DNA of 64,000 nt, from NCBI GenBank assembly GCA_963966185.1, contig CAWZYM010000408.1, positions 186,001-250,000 of the forward strand, given 5' to 3'. Below are positions 44,761 to 56,300 of the stretch, piece after piece. Every line of letters begins with the position of its first letter. The first letter of the stretch is position 1. Source of the DNA: Rhabditoides inermis (lineage: Eukaryota > Nematoda > Chromadorea > Rhabditida > Rhabditidae). The notes beneath the pieces were generated by a model. That model saw nothing but the letters and a program-made list of their open reading frames with translations, was not told the origin of the DNA and did not search any database. The position numbers and the translations under genes are program-made.

Positions 44761-45693
44761 TCGCCTCTTCTCTCCCCCCTTAAAATTTCCTATGGTGTCC
44801 GTCTGATGTCCAGACTCATAACTCATAACTCTTTTCACGAATCAGGATACAACTTCGGAGTTAAGGTTCAGTACTACATGAGACGCGATGGCTACTCTGA
44901 CATCTCATTTGCATAACTCCTTATATGGGTTCACTAACAACTCTGGACTTAGAATCTGGAATTTGTGATACTTCTATATAAACTCTGTCAGTTTTCGACC
45001 TAAAGACTTGATACTTGGTACAAGTAACAAGTAAACAAGTTACAAAAATTTGGTAAACAACAACAGTAAACAAGTAAACAAATAGGTAAACAACTCCAAA
45101 TCTCATTTAAAAGGTATCTAACGTGTACTAGACCAAGTACTGAAATCATATTTGTTTTTTACAAGTGAAGTAAACAAGTAAACAAGTTTGTAAACAACTC
45201 AGAAATGTGTTTGAAAGGTCTCTAACATGTAGTACACAAAACACTAAGTTCGATTTTGTTGTTGATTTGAGATGTAAACAAGTAAACAAATAAGTAAACA
45301 ACTCCAAATCTCATTTTAAAGGTGTTTAGAGTGTACTAGACCAAGTACTGAGTTTATACTTGTTGTTTACAAGTGAAGTAAACAAGTAAACAAGTTTGTA
45401 AACAACTCAGAAATGTGTTTGAAAGGTCTCTAACATATAGTACACAAAGTACTCAGTTCGATTGTATTGTTTATATGACATGTAAACAAGTAAACAAAAA
45501 AGTAAACAAGTACAAAAACTAGACCAAGTACTGAGTTCAGAGTTGTTGTTTGAAGTTATGTTAGGAGTACATATTTAGAGGTTATACAGCGGAAAGGCGA
45601 GCGCGCCGAAGGCGCGCGAGCCTTGGAGCAAACGCGGCGCGAAGCGCCGCCACTAGCGGCCGGAGGCGAGCGAAGCGAGCCTCCGGCCGCTAG
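44761..45693 (+). repeat. Helitron-like unit
   Basis: TCGCC start, TTAAAATTTCCTATGG leader, octamer/CArG at 44907-44928, GTAAACAA subrepeats, and a three-hairpin cluster (about 45595-45693). No gene. Confidence 0.7.
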
Positions 45694-45725
45694 TCACCCG
45701 CCCACCCCTATAAATTATGCTATGG

Positions 45726-45756
<31 letters not shown>

Positions 45757-46672
45757 GTGTCGTTCCGCAGTTGTATCTCAAGTTGTAGTGTTCGTTGGGG
45801 GTTGAGGTATGAAAAAAAGATCTCAGGTGGTGACCGCTCTGCATCGTTTACCTGAGGTCCTGATCTGACCGTTCCTTATATGGGTTCTCCCTGGAAAATT
45901 TGCATATCTAAGAACATAGAATCTGAGAGATGACCAGTTCTATGTGAACTATGGTTAGTTTTTGAGCTACTGAGATTCCCTTTTAGGGTTAGGGTACTGT
46001 AGGGTCAATGATTTAAATTTTGGTTAATGACCTCATTTGCATAATTCCAAATATGGTAATGTTGTATCTCGGTCAGTTTTTATGCCAAAGAGTCCAAACT
46101 TGGTACGTGACCTGGAGGCAAGTCAGCGATGTTGTTGTTTACATGTTTGTCAACAAGTAAACAACTTTGTCAACAAATTTAAAGTTTGTTTTGAAGGTAT
46201 CTAAGATGATGTAGATCGAGAGACGAGTTCAAAAATGTTGTTTACAGGTGATGTAAACAAGTAAACAACTTTGTAAACAACCTGAAAATGTGTTTTAAAG
46301 ATATCAAATGTTTAGTAACATTCTTGGTGTGTTCAAAAATGTTGTTTACAAATGTTGTAAACAAGTAAACAGATGTGTAAACAACCCGAAACTGTGTTTT
46401 AGATATGTGTAACGTGTAGTAGACTTGGAGGCGAGTTCAAAAATGTTGTTTACATAAAGTGTAAACAAGTAAACAAAATTGTAAACAACGTCAAATTGTC
46501 TTCAACTTTGGTATTTAGTATTGTAATGTAATTCTTAGTTAAATTAGAGGTTTGTGAGCAAACATTACTTCTGAAATTAGATTTGATTTATGATTTCAGT
46601 TTTGATGTTCGAGTGGTGAGGCCGCCGAAGGCGGCCCTAGCCCGAGCGGCGCGCCAGCGCCGCTCGGGCTAG
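45694..46672 (+). repeat. Helitron-like unit, two-hairpin class
   Basis: TCACCCGCCCACCCC then TATAAATTATGCTATGG and a (GTCT)n run, GTAAACAAGTAAACAA arrays with longer spacers, ending in the alternative hairpin pair at 46620-46672. Confidence 0.7.
46620..46672 (+). terminator. Two hairpins each ending CTAG (second terminator class)
   Basis: GGCCGCC-GAA-GGCGGCC followed at once by CTAG (46637-46640), then a 12-bp perfect stem CCCGAGCGGCGC/GCGCCGCTCGGG with loop GCCA followed by CTAG (46669-46672) and T. The sequence differs from the three-hairpin class but the design, hairpin-CTAG twice, is the same. Other copies are at 47573-47626 and 49461-49514. Confidence 0.7.
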
Positions 46673-49514
46673 TCACCCGCCCACCCCTATAAATTATGCT
46701 ATGGTGTTTGTTTTCTGTCCGCGGTTGTATCTCATGTTGTAGTTATCGTTGGGGGTTGAGGTATGGAAATTAGATCCTAGGTGGTCCTGGTATGCAATCG
46801 TTTACCTGGCGTCCTGATCTGACTATTCCTTATATGGGTTCTCCCTAGAAAATTAGCATATTTGAGAACAGAATCTGAGAGATGGCCAGTTCTATGTAAA
46901 CTATGCTTCGTTTTCGAGCTATTGAGATGTCCTTTTAGGGTTAGGGTACTGTAGGGTCGGTGATTGAAGTTTTTAATTATTGACCTCATTTGCATAATTC
47001 CAAATATGGTAATGTTGTATCTCGGTCAGTTTTGATGCCAAAGAGTCCAAACTTGGTATGTGACCTGGAGACAAGTCAGCGATGTTGTTGTTTATATGTT
47101 TGTCAACAAGTAAACAACTTTGTAAACAATTTTTAAGTTTGTTTTGAAGGTATCTAAGATGTTGTAGACCGAGAGGCGAGTTCAAAAATGTTGTTTACAG
47201 GTGATGTAAACAAGTAAACAACTTTGTAAACAACCTGAAAAAGTGTTTTGAAGATGTCAAATGTTTAGTAACATTATTGGTGAGTTCGAAAATGTTATTT
47301 ACAGATGTTGTAAACAAGTAAACACACATGTAAACAAACTGAAAACGTGTTTGAAAAATGTATTGCGTGTAGTAGACTCGGAGGCGAGTTCAAAAATGTT
47401 GTTTACATAAAGTGTAAACAAGTAAACAAATTTGTAAACAACGTTCAATTGTCTTATATTTTTTGTGTTTTGTGTTGTAATGTACTTCTTAGTTGGATTA
47501 CAGGTTTGTGGACAGATTTTAGTTGAGAAACTAGATTTGAGTGATGATTTCAGTTTTGATGTTTGAGTGGTGAGGCCGCCGAAGGCGGCCCTAGCCCGAG
47601 CGGCGCGCCAGCGCCGCTCGGGCTAGTCGCCTCTCTCCCCCCCCCCCGCTCACGTACAGGGTTTCTGGGTAGAGATCTCGAGCTGACCTTCTAGACTTAA
47701 GTTAAGGTGGTCCATGAGACGGCACATCTCTTTTTGCATCTCATTTGCATAACTCCTTATATGGGTTTACTAAGAACTCTGGACTTAGAATCTGAAATTT
47801 GTGATACTTCTATATGGACTCTGTCAGTTTTCGACCTAGAGACTTGATACTTGGTACAAGTAACAAGTAAACAAGTTGAAAAAACTTGGTAAACAACAAC
47901 AGTAAACAAGTAAACAAATAAGTAAACAACTCCAAATCTCATTTTTAAGGTATCTAACGTGTACTAGACCAAGTACTGAGTTCATATTTGTTGTTTACAA
48001 GTGAAGTAAACAAGTAAACAAGTTTGTAAACAACTCAGAAATGTGTTTTTAAAGTCTCTAACATGAAGTACACAAATTACAGAGTTTGATTTTGTTGTTT
48101 ATTTGGCATGTAAACATGTAAACAAATAAGTAAACAACTCCAAATCTCATTTCAAAGATATATAACGTGTACTAGACCAAGTACTCAGTTCATATTTGTT
48201 GTTTACAAGTGAAGTAAACAAGTAAACAAGTTTGTAAACAACTCAGAAATGTGTTTTAAAAGTCTCTCACATTAAGTACACAAAGTACAAAGTTTTATTT
48301 TGTTGTTTGTTTCTGATGTGAACAAGTAAACAAAAAAGTAAACAAGTACAAATCTCATTTAATAGGTATCTAACGTGTACTAAACCGTGTACTGAGTTCA
48401 AAGTTGTTGTTTAAAGTTATGTTATGAGTATATATTTAGAGGTCATACAGCGGAAAGGCGAGCGCGCCGAAGGCGCGCGAGCCTTGAAGCGAACGCGGCG
48501 CGAAGCGCCGCCACTAGCGGCCGGAGGCGAGCGAAGCGAGCCTCCGGCCGCTAGTCACCCGCCCACCCCCTATAAATTATGCTATGGTGTTTGTCTGTCT
48601 GTTTGTCCGGATGAGTATCTCTTTTTGTAGTGATCGTTGGGGGTTGAGGTATGGAAATTAGATCTGAGGTGCTCACCGCACGCAAAATTTTACCTGAGGT
48701 CCTGATCTGACTATTCCTTATATGGGTTCTCCCTAGAAAATTTGCATGTTCAAGAACATAGAATCTGAGAGATGTCCAGTTCTATGTAAACTATGCTTCG
48801 TTTTCGAGCTATTGAGATGCCCTTTTAGGGTTAGGGTAATGTAGGGTCAGTGATTAAAATTTTGATGTATGATCTCATTTGCATATTTCCAAATATGGTA
48901 ATGTCGTATTTTGGTCAGTTTTGATGCCAAAAAGTCCAAACTTGGTATGTGACCTGGAGGCAAGTCAGCGATGTTGTTGTTTACATGTTTGTCAACAAGT
49001 AAACAACTTTGTAAACAAATTTAAAGTTTGTTTTGAAGGTGTCTAAGATGTAGTACACCAAGAGGCGAGTTCAGAAATGTTGTTTACAGATGAAGTAAAC
49101 AAGTAAACAACTTTGTAAACAACCTGAAAATGTGTTTTGAAGATGTCAAATGTTTAGTAACATTATTGGTGAGTTCGAAAATGTTGTTTACAGATGTTGT
49201 AAACAAGTAAACAAGTGTGTAAACAACCTGAAAACGTGTTTGAAAGGTGTATAACGTGTAGTAGACTTACAGGTGAGTTCAAAAATTTTGTTTACAAAAA
49301 GTGTAAACAAGTAAACAAATTTGTAAACAACGTTCAATTGTCTTCATTTTTTGTCTTTTGTATTGTAACGTACTTCTTGATTGCATTAGAGGTTTGTGAA
49401 CATATTTTAGTTATGAAAATAAATTTGAGTGATGATTTCAGTTTTGATGTTTGAGTGTTGAGGCCGCCGAAGGCGGCCCTAGCCCGAGCGGCGCGCCAGC
49501 GCCGCTCGGGCTAG
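46673..49514 (+). repeat. Three more head-to-tail Helitron-like units
   Basis: 46673-47626 (two-hairpin end), 47627-48554 (three-hairpin end, octamer/CArG at 47743-47764) and 48555-49514 (two-hairpin end). The two terminator classes alternate in this part of the array. Each begins with TC directly after the preceding CTAG. No gene. Confidence 0.7.
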
Positions 49515-51149
49515 TCGCCTTTTCTACTAAAATGTCCTATGGTGTCCGTCATTGGAAGGTCATAACTAGCTTCAAACTTAACCGATTCCTATGAAACTTT
49601 GTAGAAAGTTGTGTCACCTGCACCAGACGACAACAAAATTCAGGCACCTCTCAACTCCTTCTCTACGTCCTTATTTGGTCAAAAAACCACCAAAAATGGT
49701 CACTTTTGCACTTTTTCTTGTGTGTCCGCGGGCATAACTCCGTTTCTACCGAACCGATTTGCGTCAAACTTTGCAGAAAGTTTACATATTACTCCAGGAT
49801 GCAGTCCACTTCGTGATTACTCTCCAAATACACTCATTGCCTATATTTGGTAGAAAAACCTCAAAATTCGCCGATTTTGGTGCTGTCCGCTGCAAAAGCT
49901 TCTCACCTAAGAAACAGTTTTGCTTCTTGTTCTGTAATTACTTTCAACAAATAGTTCTGTCATTAACCTGCAAGTTTCATCATCATTGGTTACGGTGTAA
50001 GGAAAATATAGCCAAATTAGCAAGAGCCGCGCGCGCGCTTTCGCCTCACTTTTGCGATTTTTAGTATTTCCGCGGTCATAACTCGATTCATACAGAACCA
50101 GTTTGCATGAAACTCATAAGATAGTTGAGTTCACGTCTTCTGATGCAGTCCACTTTGTGACAGTTCTCAATTTTGCTTTCATTACCTCTATTTATGGTCG
50201 AAAACCACTAAAATAGACACTTTTGCACCTTTTCTTGTGTGTCCGCGGGCATATCTCCGTTTTTACTTGACCGATTCGCGTGATGTTTTTCAAAAAGTTT
50301 ACATATTACTTCAGGACGCAGTCCACTTCGTGATTACTCTCCAATTACACTCATTGCCTATATTTCGAAGAAAAAACACGAAAGTAATCGATTTTGTTGC
50401 TGTTCGCAGCGAACGTGTCTCATCTAAGAAACATCTTCGCTTCATTTTCCGTAAATACGTTCAACAAATAGTTTCAACAAAAAGAGCGTACCTGCAAAAT
50501 TCAGCGTTCATGAAACAAGCATGTTTTTTACAGTTTTACAGTTACATTTTGAAACACCAGTTCAAAAAAGATCAATCACGTAAACGTAAGATGCAAAACG
50601 CAAAAACCTTGAATATCTTTGTTAGTTTTGAAGACTAAAATTTCAATTTTTAGCTGATGATAGAAGACACTTGGCCGTTCACACCATTTCAATTTCAAAT
50701 GAAATACTCATTCCGTTTTCAAAATATGAATATTCAAATTTTCGTAGAAATTTTACATTTTTGATCATAACTTCTTTCGTTTTCAATATTATTTTTTCAA
50801 ATTCTTATGGTAAATTACTCTCTATAACACAATCAACACAAACACTTATGCTCAACTCTATTACTGAAAATAAAAATCATATTTCATGATTCACTAGATC
50901 AACTACAATCTCTTACTATATAAGAGTTGAGACCTGGATTTTGCACAGTAAATCATAACTCAAAAACTAATATTTACTGACAAAGATTCAGATTTTTCGC
51001 TTCACTGTAGAAGGATTTCACTTTTTCAAAAAACCTCGATTTTCAACTAAATGTGGCTCATTTTTGCAGTTAGCATATTGACCGCTGACAGGATCAATCA
51101 GGTAAGATGCAAAACGTAAAATACAGTACAACTATGTTTCAACTTCTTA
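49515..51149 (+). repeat. Second copy of the GTCCGCGGGCATAACTCC-class repeat fused to a long unit
   Basis: Starts TCGCCTTTTCTACTAAAATG as at 13.7 kb and contains the undisturbed counterpart (near 50295) of the site hit by the 14.5-kb transposon. Near 50500 it switches to the long unit class and runs on to the insertion at 51150. Confidence 0.65.
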
Positions 51150-51321
51150 CGCGGGAATGGCACCCGGTCCCACCCCACAACTCGAAAACTCTCGACGCTA
51201 GTTTGTAGGCAGTCCCTATAGAGATTCGGAGCCAAAAATGCAGCCGCAGAACTCTGACCGGAAGTGACGTATGGCTCGCGAAAGTTTTGATACCGCGCAT
51301 GACATCTTCTGTATTCCAATG

Positions 51322-51411
51322 GTAGACACAGCCTCGCTGGCCGAGTGGATAGCGAGTTCCTCTATCCAGCAGAAAGGCTCTGGTTCGAGTCCGTCTATCG
51401 ATACTTTTTTT
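51322..51411 (+). tRNA. tRNA-like Pol III unit in the left arm
   Basis: Exact A-box match TGGCCGAGTGG (51338-51348), exact B-box match GGTTCGAGTCC (51382-51392) and a T7 terminator at 51405-51411. Possible acceptor strands are GTAGAC and GTCTAT. TGGCCGAGTGG is typical of Ser/Leu tRNAs, but I could not assign an anticodon with confidence. It is either a tRNA gene relic or the promoter head of a transposon RNA. Confidence 0.5.
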
Positions 51412-51532
51412 GCAAATTTCTTAGGTCTATTCAAGTCTTGCGAAAACACACACTATACGTACCGAAATGATTTTTATGCTCCTCCAATCGTTATCACAAT
51501 TTTGAGACTGTAAGTCTATCGTTAGATGGCTG

Positions 51533-52250
51533 AATGGGAGAGAGGTCATGTAACTATTTCTCCGTCAGAAAAAAACAATTCAAGTCCATTCAACTCATCG
51601 CATATATGAGAGATTCAACTGTGTAAATTGCGGTCCGTACAAAGACGTTACTGTGATAACACGATCGTGTTCGAGTGGGGTAAAACAAAATAAGCAACTA
51701 CCGCGCCTTCCTTGCTGAAGGATAGTTGTATAGGTATGTAAATGAAACTTACTTCTCTTTCAATCATCTACCTGCGTTTTGAATTCCGAACCAACGTCAG
51801 TTGGTGAAAACAATTGAATTTGTTAAAAAAAAAACCAAAGTACTGCGCCAAGCGATTCCCTCTCACCTACCACTCGCAAGACAAATCGAGGAGAGGAGAG
51901 TGACTAGGACATGCATCCACGCATTCATTCACAAATTTCCACACGGCATAGTCGGCGATTTTGTCAGTTAGTGAAAGAAAACAAAAACAATGAATCGTGT
52001 TGAGATTTACATATCTCTTCTATACAGAATCTAGTGTGCGGCATTGGCTGGGCCTATGAATGATGTGAATTATTTCTAAGGCCTGGCATCTAGATCAACA
52101 CACTGGTACCATAAATGGGAATGGTACGAATATGTTTCTTTATTTCATCGTTTCTTTCTCTCTCTCCCTCTCTTTCTCATTTTCACGCGAGTGGAGTATG
52201 TAGACAGAGACCGTGAATGTAGGCTACAGAAAGAGTTGAAATTGCAGTCA
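51533..52250 (+). other. Centre of the long-TIR element, no gene
   Basis: About 0.7 kb of mixed sequence between the arms, with a short CT tract near 52153-52178. No coding frame longer than chance. Confidence 0.6.
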
Positions 52251-52369
52251 ACCATCTAACGATAGACTTACAGTCTCAAAATTGTGATAACGATTGGAGA
52301 AGCATAAAAATCATTTCGGTACGTATAGTGTGTGTTTTCGCAAGACTTGAATAGACGTAAGAAATTTTC

Positions 52370-52462
52370 AAAAAAATAGAATCGATAGACGGACTCGAAC
52401 CAGAGCTTCTCTGCTGGATAGAGGAACTCGCTATCCACTCGGCCAGCGAGGCTGTGTCTACC
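52370..52462 (-). tRNA. tRNA-like Pol III unit in the right arm
   Basis: Inverted copy of the left-arm unit: B box complement at 52391-52401, A box complement at 52435-52445, and the terminator as an A-run at about 52370-52376. It differs from the left copy in the variable-arm region (CAGAGAAGC against CAGAAAGGC). Both promoter boxes are unchanged, so divergence has spared them. Confidence 0.5.
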
Positions 52463-52633
52463 ATTCGAATACAGAAGATGTCATGCGCTGTATCAAAACT
52501 TTCGCGAGCCATACGTCACTTCCGGTCAGAGTTCTGCGGCTGCATTTTCGGCTCCGACTTTTTATAGGGACTGCCTACAAACTAGCGTCGAGAGTTTGCG
52601 AGTTGTGGGGTGGGACCGGGTGCCATTCCCGCG

Positions 52634-53339
52634 TTAGAGAAAATATTTTTAATTCTCTCATCCCTTTCACCAATGACACCTTATGTCCTGAGTACCTGCG
52701 GGGTACCATCTCACCTGTCGCCTCTCACCTGTCACATGAGATAAATTAGCATAAACTTCAAATTTCACTTTACGACCCTGTAACTTTCGTCTAGGTGAGA
52801 GTTGACACCTGGATTTTCCTATTTAATTATCACTACCGTAATACCTTCAATCATGAAATGTTTCAGATTTTTAATAAATGTTTCAATTTTAATATTTTTT
52901 TTTCAATTTTCGTCTGTTTAATACTGAAAATTATATTAAAACTTAGATCTCGGTTGGTTTTCAAGGTAGAACGTCCATACTTGGTACAAGTAACAAGAAA
53001 ACAAGTTCAATTTTTTTGGTAAACATTAACAGTAAACAAGTAAACAAACAAGTAAACAAATCCAAATCTTTTTATTTTGATGTCTAATTGATACTAAATC
53101 AATCGGAGAGTTACAAAGTAGTGTTTACCAGTTAGGTAAACGAATAAACAAAATAGTAAACAACTCCAATACTTGAAATTCCGATGTCTGATGTGTACTA
53201 GACCCATAGGAGAGTTCAGATTTGATTTTTTGATGAGTTAACGCGGAGAGGCGAGCGCGCCGAAGGCGCGCGAGCCTCGAAGCGCAGTGCGGCGGCGAAG
53301 CCGCCGCCACTAGCGGGCCGGAGGCGAGCGAAGCGAGCC
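52634..53339 (+). repeat. Right part of the interrupted long unit
   Basis: Resumes after the TTA duplication, with GTAAACAA cassettes and a hairpin cluster starting near 53250 that is cut short: it ends AGCGAGCCT and joins the next leader (CTCGCCCCGGCTGGGGC) without CTAG. Confidence 0.6.
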
Positions 53340-56300
53340 TCTCGCCCCGGCTGGGGCTATATAAAATTTGCTATGGTTCTTGTGGCTGGGGATTTCACAA
53401 CATCTAGCTCAGTGACTATTACACCTACATAGCTCATACTCTAAACTTAACATTCTTATGTTGACCGCATGCAATCGTTTCTATTTCACGCGCACACCTC
53501 TACTTACCGTATGACTTTACTAACAACTTGACATAACCTGAAAAACTTTTCACTCATATGCTCAAGCCATGTTTCAAGATGTGAATCTCATATTGTAAAC
53601 TTAGACTCAGCACACTATATTGACTTGACACACGTCACTAGGACTCATTCCGATAACTCCTTATATGGGTTTAGATAGAATTTCCAAAATTTCAGAAGGA
53701 CATAACTCAAGACTGAAGAAACTTTTCACACTCAAACTACAAACTTGAGATCAACTAATCACTCTTAACAGACACACATTAGCATAGGTTCCTATCTAAT
53801 TTCCTTAAATGGGTTCACTAACAACTCGGTCCACTTCTATGTAAACCTACCTTCAAACTTCATATTTTTTTCATGAAACTTGCACAGTAACATGGAACAT
53901 GCGTGTTATTTACAGTTTTACAGTTTCATTTCGAAAAACCAGTTCAAAAAAGTTTTACAGCAATTTTCATTTTCTGACAGGATCAATCACGTAAGATGCA
54001 AAACGCAAAAACCTTGAATATCTTTGTTTGTTTTGAAGACTAAAATTTCAAACTTCAGCTGATGATAGAAAACACTTGGCCGTTCACACCATTTCAATTT
54101 CAAATAAAATACTTAATCCGTTTTCAAAATATAAATATTCAAATTTTCGTAGAAATTTTACATTTTCGATCATAACTTCTTTCGTTTTCAATATTAATTT
54201 TTCAAATTTTTATGGTAAATCACCTTCTATGACACAATCAACACAAACACGTATGCTCAACTCTATTACGGAAAATAAAAATCATATTTCATGATTCACT
54301 AGATCAACTACAATCCCTTACTATATAAGAGTTGAGACCTGGATTTTACACAGTAATTCATAACTCAAAAACTAATATTTACTGACAAAGATTCAGATTT
54401 TTCGCTTCACTGTAGAAGGATTTCACTTTTTCAAAAAACCTTCATTTTTAACTAAATGTGGCTCATTTTTGCAGTTGAGCATATTGACCGCTGACAGGAT
54501 CAATCAGGTAAGATGCAAAACGTAAAATATAGTACAACTATGTTTCAACTTCTTAGAAAAACTATTTTTAATTCTCTCATTCCTTTCACCAATGACACCT
54601 TAGGTCCTGAGTACCTGCCAGGTACCGTCTCACCTGTCGCCTCTCATCTATCACCTGAGATAAATTAGCATAAACTTCAAATTTCACTTTACGACCCTGT
54701 AACTTTCGTCTAGATGAGAGTTGACACCTGGATTTTCCTATTTAGTTATCATTACCGTGAAACCTTTATGCATGAATCATTTCAGATTTTTGACTTCTGT
54801 TTCAATTTTTATTTATTTTTCAATTTCGACTTTTTAATACTCAGAAATGTTATAAAATTTATAACTTTGTTATTTTTTGAAGTAGAAGGTTCATACTTGG
54901 TACAGGTAACAAGTAAACAATTACAATTTTTTATGTAAACAACTTAGGTAAACAAGTAAACAAAAAAGTAAACAACTCAAAATCTCCTGATTTTGATATC
55001 TAATCGATACTGAACCTTCAGGAGAGTTAAGGTATAGTGTTTACAAGTCAGGTAAACAAGTAAACAAAATTGTAAACAACTCCAAAAGTGGAGATTCTGA
55101 TTTCTGATGTGTACTAGACTCAATGAAGATTTTTTATCTGATGTTTACATGACAAGTAAACAAGTAAACGAAGTTGTAAACAACTCCAAAACTAGAGATT
55201 TTGATGTCTGATGTGTACTAGAGTCATAGAAGAGTTCAAATTTAGTGTTTACAAGTCAGGTAAATAAGTAAACAAACATGTAAACAACTATAAAACTTGA
55301 GATTTCGATTTCTGATGTGTACTAGAGCAATAGTAGAGTTCAGATTTGAAGTGTTCATGGTTTTACGCGGAGAGGCGAGCGCGCCGAAGGCGCGCGAGCC
55401 TCGGAGCGCAGTGCGGCGGCGAAGCCGCCGCCACTAGCGGGCCGGAGGCGAGCGAAGCGAGCCTCCGGCCCGCTAGTCGCCCTGGTCGCCCCGGCTGGGG
55501 CTATATAAAATTTGCTATGGTCCTTGTGGCTGGGGATTTCACAACATCTAGCTCAGTGACTATTACACCTACACAGCTCATACTCTAAACTTAACATTCT
55601 TCTTGTGACAGCATGCGATCGTTTCATTTTCACAATCACAGCTCTACTTACCGTATGACTTTACTAACAACTTGACATAGCCTGAAAAACTTTTCATCCA
55701 TATGATCAGTCCATGTTTCAAGATGTGAATCTCATACTGTAAACTTAGACTTATCACACTACATTGACTTGACACACGTCACTGGGACTCATTCCGATAA
55801 CTCCCTATATGGGTTTATATAGAATTTCCAAAATTTCAGAAGGACATAACTCAATACTGGAGAAACTTTTCACACTCAAACTACAAACCTAAGATCAACT
55901 AATCACTTCTAACATATACACATTAGCATAGGTTCCTATATCATTTCCTTAAATGGGTTCACTAACAACTCGGTTCACTTCTATGTAAACCTACCTTCAA
56001 ACTTCATATTTTGTCATAAAACTTGCACAGTAACATGAAACATGCATGTTATTTGCAGTTTTACAGTTTCATTTCAAAAAACCAGTTCAAAAAAGTTTTA
56101 CAGCATTTTTCATTTTCTGACAGGATCAATCACGTAAGATGCAAAACGCAAAAACCTTGAATATCTTTGTTAGTTTTTAAGACTTAAATTTCAAACTTTA
56201 GCTGATGATAGAAGACACTTGGCCGTTCACACCATTTCAATTTCAAATAAAAAACTTATTCCGTTTTCAAAATATAAATATTCAAATTTTCGTGAAAATT

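Larger units (their letters stand above)
51150..52633. mobile_element. 1,484-bp long-TIR element with TTA target duplication
   Basis: Both ends read CGCGGGAATGGCACCCGG inward, and the inverted arms extend about 383 bp (51150-51532 and about 52251-52633) with few differences. TTA flanks it at 51147-51149 and 52634-52636; other units have the uninterrupted CTTCTTAGAAAAA site. A 3-bp TTA duplication fits PIF/Harbinger preference (TWA), but the terminal bases are not classic for it, so the superfamily is open. No transposase. Each arm carries a tRNA-like Pol III unit. Confidence 0.75.

Noticed and set aside
50671..50889. Recurring 72-codon frame in the long units (also 5941, 23507, 54076, 58530, 62333)
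   Set aside because: It opens only on TTG, is frameshifted in the copy near 56230-56360, and copies vary as the flanking DNA does; repeat sequence, not a gene.
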